Below, in pieces: positions 27,088-35,600 of a stretch of DNA of 64,000 nucleotides. The notes under the pieces were generated by a model. That model did no database searches. It saw only the letters and a list, made by a program, of their open reading frames with translations, and was not told where the DNA came from. The position numbers and the translations under genes were made by a program. Location: positions 527,001-591,000 of the forward strand of contig NZ_UGOD01000001.1 of NCBI RefSeq assembly GCF_900461525.1, in the 5' to 3' direction. The number at the start of each line of letters is the position of its first letter. Positions within the stretch are counted from its first letter, which is position 1. Source of the stretch: Legionella busanensis. GTDB lineage: Bacteria > Pseudomonadota > Gammaproteobacteria > Legionellales > Legionellaceae.

Positions 27088-27447
27088 TTAACTGTTTAGG
27101 TTTAAAAATGTATTGATTTTTTTGGCAATTCTTCTTTTTAGATATGCACCAGAGGTCAGGTAAGATGTAACTGGATATTTTTGACCATCTTTCATGAGGA
27201 TAAATAATCTAAAGGTGCGGTTGTCGTCTCTTCTATTGCTAATATTAATTTCAACACTAATTTTAGATACATCTGATAACACAAAATTTAAATGCTTATT
27301 ACCAGTAATATTTTTTGTAATATATTGCAATGTATTATTTTTTTTATCAAAAATAAGTTCATAACGACTAGAAAATATCATGATATAAAGGCCAACTACA
27401 GCAAATAAAAGGGAGATTAAGCTAAGCCAAAGGATTAGGATTAGCAA
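27088..27447 (-). CDS. C-terminal half of a PH-like membrane protein (probable frameshift partner)
   Basis: 119 codons from a TTG with no good Shine-Dalgarno. A transmembrane helix (LILILWLSLISLLFAVVGLYI, about 2-22) is followed by a PH-like beta domain: RYELIFDKKNNTLQYITKN, VLSDVSKISVEI and RTFRLFILMKDGQKYPVTSY. In other bacteria the same domain order follows, in one chain, the kind of segment encoded by the gene just upstream (27422-27841), which overlaps it by 26 bp in another frame. This suggests one gene split by a frameshift, though coupled expression is possible. Confidence 0.5.
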   Translation of the reverse strand: MLILILWLSLISLLFAVVGLYIMIFSSRYELIFDKKNNTLQYITKNITGNKHLNFVLSDVSKISVEINISNRRDDNRTFRLFILMKDGQKYPVTSYLTSGAYLKRRIAKKINTFLNLNS

Positions 27448-27841
27448 GCTTAACTGAGTTTTGCATACCTCTAGTAATAAATTGATTAATTGTATCTACA
27501 ATTTTCTGCTTTTTAGCATATCCTACACTTGAGCCGTTGGTCATATTGATTAAACCATCTGTTGTTTTAAGCATAATAGAATAGGGTGATGTGCCTGTTA
27601 TTGATGCGTCTATAAGTGTGTTTAGATTAGTTTGTTTTTTAGAAATTCCAAAAAATGAAAAATTTAATACACATTCTCTCGCTAAGTTGGGCTTTATATC
27701 ATTGCAGGTGATTTGATAATTACCTAGAAAATAAGGTAAAGGCAATAGACTTAAACTAATTAACATAAGCCCCATCATACGTGGAAATAGAGAGCTAATG
27801 GTTAATTTCATAGTACTATTGTTTAGCATCCTTAATTTCAT
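27422..27841 (-). CDS. N-terminal half of a PH-like membrane protein (probable frameshift partner)
   Basis: A 139-residue segment. A membrane helix (MMGLMLISLSLLPLPYFLG, about 22-40) is followed by a two-cysteine strand (ITCNDIKPNLARECVLNF) and SIMLKTTDGLINMTNGSSVGY plus a helix ending in a short frame-out tail. The order (helix, Cys-x-Cys beta domain, second helix, PH-like domain) is that of a known type of bacterial membrane protein about 240-250 residues long. Here the second half lies in an overlapping frame. The function of the type is unknown. Confidence 0.55.
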   Translation of the reverse strand: MKLRMLNNSTMKLTISSLFPRMMGLMLISLSLLPLPYFLGNYQITCNDIKPNLARECVLNFSFFGISKKQTNLNTLIDASITGTSPYSIMLKTTDGLINMTNGSSVGYAKKQKIVDTINQFITRGMQNSVKLANPNPLA

Positions 27842-27911
27842 TGTTTAGCTTTTAGCATAGTAAATTTTCTCCTCACTTACCTACATCCTTTGAGTAGAAA
27901 AGCGGATTTGG

Positions 27912-29756
27912 TTAACTATCGATTTCTGAGGAATACTTAGGTAAAGTTAAAATTAGTATAGCGCCTTTGTTTAACCCAGAACTTTTAGCTTGTAGATTGC
28001 CGCCTAGCTCTTTGGCAAAAAGAGCGCTTGTATGTAAACCTAATCCATGCCCAAGCTTTTTAGTGGTAAAGCCATTGGAAAATATTTTTGTTAGATTTGA
28101 CGATTGAATGCCTATGCCATTGTCGATTACTTCAATGATAATAGAGTTATCTTTATCATAAAGATTAAGTTGTAATACCTTTTTTTTCTTATTACTTTCC
28201 GTCATTGCATCAATCCCATTTTTTATAAGATTTAAAATAATCTGTAATAATTTTACCCTATCTAACTTTATCTTCGGAACTGGTTTAAAATTGCGTATGA
28301 TTTTAATATCTGAATGTTTAGATTCTAATTCATGTATGATTAAGGCGTGTTCGATTAATTCTGCTGGTGAAATTAATTCAGTTGTCTTAATTAGGTAATT
28401 AAAAGATTGTTGCATTTCGATGATACGTTTAATGTGATGTACATTTTTTCTTAGAGTAATTATTTCTTGTGTTAAATGTAAATTTTCTTCTTTCCACTCC
28501 TGAGCTAGCAGAGTTAGAAATTCAGGGATATATTGACCCTTCGCATCGTTTAATGTGCCTTTGTTTTTTGCATGCTCAACGCATAAATCTGCAATCATTG
28601 CCAGTTTAGGCATTTTGGATAAATTTAAATTTTCTTGGATCATTTGAACTGAGGTATTAATACTATTTAATGTATTGCCAACATTGTGTAATATTGACGA
28701 GGCAACCTCAGACATACCAGATAATCTTGACAGGGTTGAAACTTTCTTTTGTGCCTGTTCTTTTTCAATAAAAATACCCAACTGATTACTGATATCATTC
28801 AGAAGTTCTATTGTTTTCTTATCAGGTGATTGTGTTTCTTTTTTAAAAAATTCAAGCACGCCTAATACTTTTCCTTCAAAAAGAATAGGCAAAGCAAATC
28901 CGCTACGAAGGCCTACTTCTTGAGCTGCAGTGGAGCGTGGGAAGTTTAATTCTGCTTTTATATCTGAAATCCATTTTATAGATTTATTTTGCCAAACTGT
29001 ACCAGGTAAGCCGACGCCATAGGAAAAAGTCATGTTTTTACTGATTGTTTCAGCGAAATTACTGATTTCTTTACTCTTAATCCAGGTATCTACACATCTT
29101 AATACCTTATTTACCTCATCTACTTTCCATAATGCACCTTCATCCAATCCCATAAACTCACAGATGGTTTTTAATATTTTGGGCGCAATTTCATCTAGAG
29201 AAGTGTGTTCTGCCATCAGCCGTACTAATTCATGATGCATGGTTACCCGTTGCTCTGCCATCTTTCTATCAAAAATGTTACGTAAAACGCAGATAATAGA
29301 TATTTTATCGGTTAAATCGACAGTAGAGATAGCTAGTTCAATAGGAATGCGAGATTTATCTTTTTTTATAGCAATAAATTCAGTCAAACTATCAGTAGGA
29401 ATAGCTAAAAGTAAGGAGGTAATTTTAAGAGTTGATTGATTAGGTGATATAAATTCAATTAATTTATTAATACTTTTTCCTTCTAAGTGTTTAGCGGGGT
29501 AATCAAATAATCTACAGGCTGCTTTATTACAACGAACGACCTGAAATTGCTCATCCATGACTAAAATACCATCAGGTGTTGCTTCCAAAATAGCTCTGGT
29601 ATTTTTCTCTTTATCGACCAGATTATTAGATAGATTTTCTAACTCCTGATTAATTTGATAAAGAACGCGGCATTGATTTTCACCAATATTTTCAGCTTCC
29701 CTTCGAGCTCTTTTTTCTCGCTCTAGCTGTTTAAGTAAAATATCAACTCTTTGCAC
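27912..29756 (-). CDS. H-NOX-associated sensor histidine kinase (PAS-GAF-HATPase)
   Basis: A 614-residue cytoplasmic kinase. A short N-terminal coiled coil is followed by a PAS domain (about 48-165), a GAF domain (about 175-335), a dimerisation helix with the phospho-acceptor in VASSILHNVGNTLNSI (His357) and an ATPase domain (about 460-610; N box ILNLIKNGIDAM, DNGIGI, GHGLGLHTS). The HNVGN-type H box is the form found in kinases partnered with H-NOX proteins. The start is GTG with AAGGA inside the end of the H-NOX gene 2 bp upstream, so translation is coupled. It probably autophosphorylates and is inhibited by NO-bound H-NOX. No response regulator lies next to it. Confidence 0.88.
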   Translation of the reverse strand: MQRVDILLKQLEREKRARREAENIGENQCRVLYQINQELENLSNNLVDKEKNTRAILEATPDGILVMDEQFQVVRCNKAACRLFDYPAKHLEGKSINKLIEFISPNQSTLKITSLLLAIPTDSLTEFIAIKKDKSRIPIELAISTVDLTDKISIICVLRNIFDRKMAEQRVTMHHELVRLMAEHTSLDEIAPKILKTICEFMGLDEGALWKVDEVNKVLRCVDTWIKSKEISNFAETISKNMTFSYGVGLPGTVWQNKSIKWISDIKAELNFPRSTAAQEVGLRSGFALPILFEGKVLGVLEFFKKETQSPDKKTIELLNDISNQLGIFIEKEQAQKKVSTLSRLSGMSEVASSILHNVGNTLNSINTSVQMIQENLNLSKMPKLAMIADLCVEHAKNKGTLNDAKGQYIPEFLTLLAQEWKEENLHLTQEIITLRKNVHHIKRIIEMQQSFNYLIKTTELISPAELIEHALIIHELESKHSDIKIIRNFKPVPKIKLDRVKLLQIILNLIKNGIDAMTESNKKKKVLQLNLYDKDNSIIIEVIDNGIGIQSSNLTKIFSNGFTTKKLGHGLGLHTSALFAKELGGNLQAKSSGLNKGAILILTLPKYSSEIDS

Positions 29757-29758
29757 AA

Positions 29759-30310
29759 TTAATCCTTTTTGGCGAGTGTAAAAAGAATGACATATTTTTT
29801 GTCCACTTCTGGTTTAAGTTCCTGACGTGTTAACTGAATATTTTCTTTAAAATAATGACTACATCCTAAAATTAAGCCTTCAGCAAGGTCAGCGAAAGGG
29901 TGGTTAGAGCTATATTTCATAGTCATTACATGATCATTTAACATGCTACATTCAAATCGAGGTAGTTCTGCTTCAGGATAAAGTTTACGTACCTCAACAT
30001 GGATATGATTATCAACTTGCTGGAGAAATTTAAAGGTTGAATTAGCTGTTTGAATAAGATCTTTATAGCGACTTAAAAACTTATTAAAAAGATAATTGCC
30101 ATATTCAATTTGTAATTGAGAAATAGGGATTTTTGTAGCTAGGCTCAGATTTTTAATTAATCTAAGAAGCTCTTGATGATCATAAGTCCCAATATCCGTA
30201 TATGCACCTTGCGTCGATAAATTAGATTGTTCAATAATAGTTTCCACCATTTCAGGTGAAAATACTTCCTCAACCATTTCCAGAAAATTACTGAAAATTA
30301 TACCTTTCAT
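29759..30310 (-). CDS. H-NOX heme-based nitric-oxide sensor
   Basis: From ATG 30310 (AAGGGA 9 bp upstream) the protein is 183 residues, the normal H-NOX length; an upstream in-frame start would add eight residues. It opens with MKGIIFSNFLEMVEE. The heme-ligating histidine falls exactly at residue 102 (NHIHVEVRKLYPEAELP), with the conserved Pro at 117. The heme-propionate motif YxSxR reads YSSNH (133-137), so Arg is replaced by His. Known H-NOX proteins bind NO and control an adjacent kinase or cyclase; here the histidine kinase follows 2 bp downstream. Confidence 0.9.
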   Translation of the reverse strand: MKGIIFSNFLEMVEEVFSPEMVETIIEQSNLSTQGAYTDIGTYDHQELLRLIKNLSLATKIPISQLQIEYGNYLFNKFLSRYKDLIQTANSTFKFLQQVDNHIHVEVRKLYPEAELPRFECSMLNDHVMTMKYSSNHPFADLAEGLILGCSHYFKENIQLTRQELKPEVDKKYVILFTLAKKD

Positions 30311-30450
30311 TATCAATAATCCCTTATATTTCATCCTTCAAAATAAAGTATAAATCAGATTAGAGAAATTTTCTTTTGGTAGGAACGGGTTATGGGATAC
30401 TGTTTAATTTGTAAAATAACCCTAATAAAGAACAGGATATTAAACAATTT

Positions 30451-30473
30451 TAAGGAGCTATTGCAGCTCCTTA
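30451..30473 (-). terminator. terminator-like hairpin after the alliinase-like gene
   Basis: TAAGGAGCT (30451-30459) pairs perfectly with AGCTCCTTA (30465-30473). In the minus direction it lies 25 bp beyond the stop at 30498 and is followed by a weak A/T-rich tract. Confidence 0.55.
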
Positions 30474-30497
30474 ACGAAATTTTGTGATAGAGTTAAT

Positions 30498-32108
30498 TTA
30501 GGGTGTTATAGTTTGCCACTGACCGTTTAAGAAAAAAGGTTGATTCCACTGCATTCTTAATTGTTCATCTTTTTTCTTTAATGTTATCAGCGACTTATTT
30601 GTCTGCACTGTAACTAAATGATCGGTGCTGTCTATTTTTCTAATTGAAATTAAATTACTGCGTTGATAATTAATAAATGGCGGTAAGATTATTTGAATAT
30701 TTCTATCTTTAGCATCAATATCAATATTGCAATCATTAGGTTTGACAACATAACTGACAGTTTCATTGCTGTGGATAGTTGTATGTGAGCAATGATTTGC
30801 TCTAGACACCAAAAGATCATTTGCCTGATATTTTTTAGCATTAGCAAGCCGATTTAAAAATTCAGCAAGATCACCACTGTAACCACATAAGTTAATTCGT
30901 ATAAAACTATCACTAGCCCCCATGGTGTTGCCATTATCAACTGCAACATTCAGATCGTTAAATATAATGTCTTCCCCGGTCATCGGTGTATTATTGGAGT
31001 TATGAAGCTTTGCAAAAAGTGTAGGACTGCCAGGAATACTTACCACTTCTGTACCAGGATAACGCTTGAGAAGCTCAGATTTGACGATATCATGGCGTTT
31101 TACAATAGTTTTAAAAGCATCATTACGTAGTGATTGTCCTGCATCAGGGAGAGATAGAAGGGCGGACATAAGATTTAAAGCGTCAGCCGTACCTGGTGAG
31201 CTAGTCCCTACTGTTAATTTCCAAAGATAAGAAAAGAAATTATGAAAAATACTGGCTGCATAAGTATCATGCATAGGAAACCAGATATAACCAAGCCGAT
31301 AGCCTGGTTTACCAAGTGCCTTGGAGACAGAATTAAACGTAAATACATGCTTACCTTCACGTCTTGCTCGAGAAACCCAGGCAATATTGTCTTTAATATA
31401 CCCTGTACCATCATTGCCGTACGAAGGTGAAGCAAAGACAAAATCAGCTATAATAATATTCGCTTGCGTATAGGGCTCGCGAAATTTGCCATCAGGATTA
31501 TTGGGTGAAGTGACAAATTCTACTAATGTTTCATCTGGATTTAGTTTAATTTCACTAGGATCATTAAAGCCTTGAAACCGGACATTTGGATAAGGTCGAT
31601 ATGATATTGCATGTTCATGAAATGAATAAAAGGGAATTTTTTCAACAAATAAGAAATGTTTTTGCGGCTCGGTCATAGCAATAGCATAGACTAGCCCAAA
31701 AATAATTTGCAATGAGCCATTCGAGGGAGAAAAGACAGATTTATTTTCATTGGGATCAAGAAATAATTCTAGGTTACCAAGGCGCGTATGATAATCTCTA
31801 AGTGTTTGCGCTATATCTTTAAAAAAAGCAACACTAGAAGGAATTACCAGTGGGCCCTTTTCCCCCGGTTGCCCAATATAAACGCCGCTCTCAAAAACAT
31901 GAAGACCTGGTGGATTAAGTAACCCATAACGCTGATATAGTTCAGTAAACATCGGTGTTTCATTTGGCCGCATGTAAATTAAAGGTTCAAAGGCACTACT
32001 ATCTTTAATAAATACAAATAATAAAAATAATACCTTAAGTGAGACTAAATTAAATGCTTTACATACATAGTCAAAAACAATACTTAAAAACTTCTTCCCG
32101 AACATCAA
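30498..32108 (-). CDS. secreted alliinase-like PLP-dependent enzyme
   Basis: A 536-residue protein. An N-terminal hydrophobic signal (about 18-38, LVSLKVLFLLFVFIKDSSAF) is followed by a fold-type I PLP domain (about 45-440). Typical alliinase/Trp-aminotransferase-type signatures are VEFVTSPNNPDGKFREPY (about 188-205), ADFVFASPSYG and FNSVSKALGKPGYRLGY with Lys263 as Schiff-base lysine. The C-terminal about 100 residues form an extra beta-rich domain. Plant alliinases cleave S-alkyl-cysteine sulfoxides; relatives transaminate tryptophan. The signal sequence points to periplasm or secretion. A strong AGGAGG precedes the ATG. Confidence 0.78.
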   Translation of the reverse strand: MMFGKKFLSIVFDYVCKAFNLVSLKVLFLLFVFIKDSSAFEPLIYMRPNETPMFTELYQRYGLLNPPGLHVFESGVYIGQPGEKGPLVIPSSVAFFKDIAQTLRDYHTRLGNLELFLDPNENKSVFSPSNGSLQIIFGLVYAIAMTEPQKHFLFVEKIPFYSFHEHAISYRPYPNVRFQGFNDPSEIKLNPDETLVEFVTSPNNPDGKFREPYTQANIIIADFVFASPSYGNDGTGYIKDNIAWVSRARREGKHVFTFNSVSKALGKPGYRLGYIWFPMHDTYAASIFHNFFSYLWKLTVGTSSPGTADALNLMSALLSLPDAGQSLRNDAFKTIVKRHDIVKSELLKRYPGTEVVSIPGSPTLFAKLHNSNNTPMTGEDIIFNDLNVAVDNGNTMGASDSFIRINLCGYSGDLAEFLNRLANAKKYQANDLLVSRANHCSHTTIHSNETVSYVVKPNDCNIDIDAKDRNIQIILPPFINYQRSNLISIRKIDSTDHLVTVQTNKSLITLKKKDEQLRMQWNQPFFLNGQWQTITP

Positions 32109-32622
32109 TTAAATCCTCCTGAAAATATCTTTAAGATATCACTGGCATTTGCAGCCCTATAAGTAACTAAATGGATTATTTTCCCTGCATCATATTCTAT
32201 CAAGTCTATTTTTTATTAAGAAATTATCTTTAAGTTTTTCCTTTTCAATGGATTGAATAAACAAGTATATTATCTTATTAGCAAGATGAATGCGAAAATT
32301 TAAAAAGGATAACAAATCTAAATTATCTAAATCGTTGGATGTAAAATTATAAGTAATTATTTAGTACATTGCTTACTTTCATTAGATTTAAGAATCATAA
32401 TATTAGATAAATCAGTTTATAAACCAACTTATTGTGATATTAAAAACGTAGAAATTAGCAAAGGTGTTATCTTATCGCAGGAATTATTAAGGACATGTTT
32501 AAGATATTTTATCGAGCAAAACGATGTAAATAGATTGAATCAAAATGTATTAGCAACTTAAGAATCTCTGAGTTTAAATAGGAGACCAAATATAAGGAAT
32601 TAATGTTTCTAGCTAACATCTA
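32109..32622. other. 514-bp AT-rich gap, no supported gene
   Basis: This gap separates two minus-strand genes. It contains the alliinase Shine-Dalgarno at its left end. On the plus strand an open stretch from about 32331 to a TAA near 32560 codes for plausible peptide but has no ATG or Shine-Dalgarno. It may be a gene remnant or chance in AT-rich DNA. No tRNA or repeat is seen. Confidence 0.4.
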
Positions 32623-35600
32623 CTACTTTTTCTTATTTTTTGAACGCTTATAATTTTTAACTTGGGCAGCTTTTTTGGTTAAATAAGTTTCACAGCCTTC
32701 GATAGTAAGCGGTCGTGAATAGTAGTACCCTTGAATTCCATCAACTCCATCTAATTGTAAGGCTTTAAGTTGAGTTTCATTTTCTACTCCTTCTGCTATA
32801 ACTTTCAGTTTAAGGTTATGAGCCATCATAGTAATTCCACTAATTATTGTTTGATCTAATGGATCAGTATCACAATTTCTTATAAATGTTTTATCTATTT
32901 TAATTTTTTGAATAGGTAAATTTTTTAAATAGGATAAACCTGAATATCCTGTACCAAAATCATCCATAACCAGATTAATACCTAATGCTTGTAAAGCTTT
33001 AATTTCTTTAAATACCCTATTGCTGTATTCGATAAAAACTGATTCAGTAATTTCTAATTCCAGAAAAGAGTGGTCTAATTGTGTTTCAATCAAAACTTTA
33101 CTGACAAGCTCACTAATGGATTGTCGTAAGAATTGTATTGTAGAAATATTAATAGCGATAGGACCTGGGAGTATATTGGCTGCTTGCCATACTTTCGCTT
33201 GCTTACAGGCTGTTTTGATGATCCATTCACTAACTGGAATAATAAGAGGGCTTTTTTCTAAAGTCTCAATAAAACTACCGGCCTCCAAAATACCCTTTGT
33301 AGGATGATTCCAACGCAATAAGGTTTCAAGCCCAATAATCTCTTCAGATTTGATATCGTAAAAAGGCTGATACATTAAGAAAAACTCTTGATTATCATAA
33401 GCACGTTGTAAATCCTTATCAAGGCCATGACTGCGTTGATATTCTTCGAATAACTGAGTCGAATAGTAATGGTATTGATTACGTCCTTTTCCTTTTGCTT
33501 GATAAAGGGCTGTATCCGCAAGTTTAAGTAGTTTCTCTATATCATCTCCATGATCAGGAAATACACTTATACCCATACTAAAAGTAATTTGAACTAAATG
33601 TTCTCCTATTTGTATAGGTTTAACTAGCTCTTTAAAAATACGTTCAACAGTAGTTGTAATTTGCTCTTCAGAAGTAATATTGGCAAGCATAATAGCGAAC
33701 TCGTCACCGCCTATGCGAGCTGCCATATCACCTTCCCGTAACGTGGTCAGAAATGTTTGGGCAATGTGCATGAGTAATTTATCACCATTATCATGGCCTA
33801 AGGTATCATTGATGACTTTAAAATAGTCTAAATCTAAAAATAATAAGGCTAATTTTTCTTGGGAGCGCGTTATTTTCTTTGAAGATTGCTGGAATATTTC
33901 ATAAAGCATATTGCGATTAGCTAAGCCCGTTAGAGGATCATGGGTTGCTTGATAATAAAGTTTTGCATTTTCAAGTGATGTCATCGCTTGCGCTGATAAT
34001 AAATGTAAGCTATCTAAATGGCTAGGTGTGAAAGTATGAGTGTTACTTTTGTTTTCTAAGTAAAGTAAGCGACATAACTGTCCTTTGTAAAAAAGAGGCA
34101 TCATCAACAGCGAGCGAGGTTGCTCTTGTTGTATATAGGGATCATGAAAACTAATTTCAGATTCAGTAGCATCCTGTAAGATAAGGGGTTTTTGTGTTCT
34201 TTGCACATAATTTAAGATAGATACAGGATATTTAGGTTTACCTTCTTCTAAGGATAAGCCATTTAAATAAATAGTTTGTTGCTCAAGGTCGCCTTCTGCT
34301 TCAACTACCCATGTATTATGAATGTTTACCAGAATAATACTTCGTTGTGCACCGGCATTTTCTAAAACTATTTTCATAAATTTTTGTAATAACTTATCTA
34401 AACGGATTTCGCTAGAAATAAGTTGAGTAAACTTCAAGATAGCAAGCATGTCTAAATTTGGGGCATTAATTTGTGGTAACGTTGATTTTTGTAAGCTATT
34501 GTCTTGATTTAATAATTTTAAATTAGTATAAGTTTTTTCTAATAATTTTACCTTGGCTAGCAGACCCCAGTCTTTAAGATAGCGATGGGCGTTTTCTAAA
34601 TATAATTTTGCAAGTCTATCCATTTTATTAGCTAAGCAATAACAGCCTGCGCCTTCGCTAGCTATCGCTGTTACTACAATACTCCCCTTAGTAAGACCAA
34701 TTTCAATAGCTTGCTCATAAAATCTTAGAGCATTTTGATTTTGTAAGCGGGCCATTTCAGCATCAAAAAGTAAAGCATAGGATTTGAAATTATTAGGACA
34801 CCAGCGCCCATATTTTCTTATAAATGCACCAAGTACTTTTAATTGCTTTAAATAAGTTTTTTGCACAACTTTAGATACACGTGGATAATTATAAAATAAA
34901 GCTAATGCTAGAAAAAATTTACCATCTATATGACTTATTAATCCTTTGTCATAATCTGAATACCGTTCATGGTTTAAGCCGGCCTTAATTGCTGCCTCAT
35001 AATTGCCTAATAAAAAATGTAACCGAGTTAAAACGCTGTAAAAAAAACTTAATTCGGTAATACTTTTTCCCTGAATAATGACCTCTTCAAAATGAACAAG
35101 GCGTTTATGATTTACGTTTTCAAGGTTCTCTAAACATTTTATAGCGTATTCCAAGAATTGGCCTAAAGTAACAAAGTCAGAAATATTGACTCTAGCTATG
35201 AAGTATAAAAAGGAATGCAAGTTTTTTTTAAGCTCAATTAAGTCCTTTCCAGCTGATAAAGCATGTAACACTAAAAGTAAATTACAATAATTTCCATAAA
35301 CTAAATCACCTACTTCACAACATAGCTTAAATGCTTTGCTAACCGTGTTATTACAAACACTTAAGGGTATTTGATAAGGTTCTATAAAAGAACCTAGTAC
35401 AAATTGGTTTTTACCTTCAAAATCTGATGATCCATATTTTAATTTTAAATTATTATAAAGTTTGACAAAGGAAAGGGCCTCACCATATAAATTAAGCGAA
35501 TGCATAATAACAAAGGCATAGACAGGCATTGCCATAGAGCTACTTTCAGTATATCCATAGCGTAAACTTAAGCCAATGCTCTTACAAATGAGAATGACAA

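Noticed and set aside
32331..32560. Possible small gene on the plus strand
   Set aside because: The frame is open for about 65-75 codons but has no ATG, GTG or Shine-Dalgarno; in AT-rich DNA this can be chance or a remnant.
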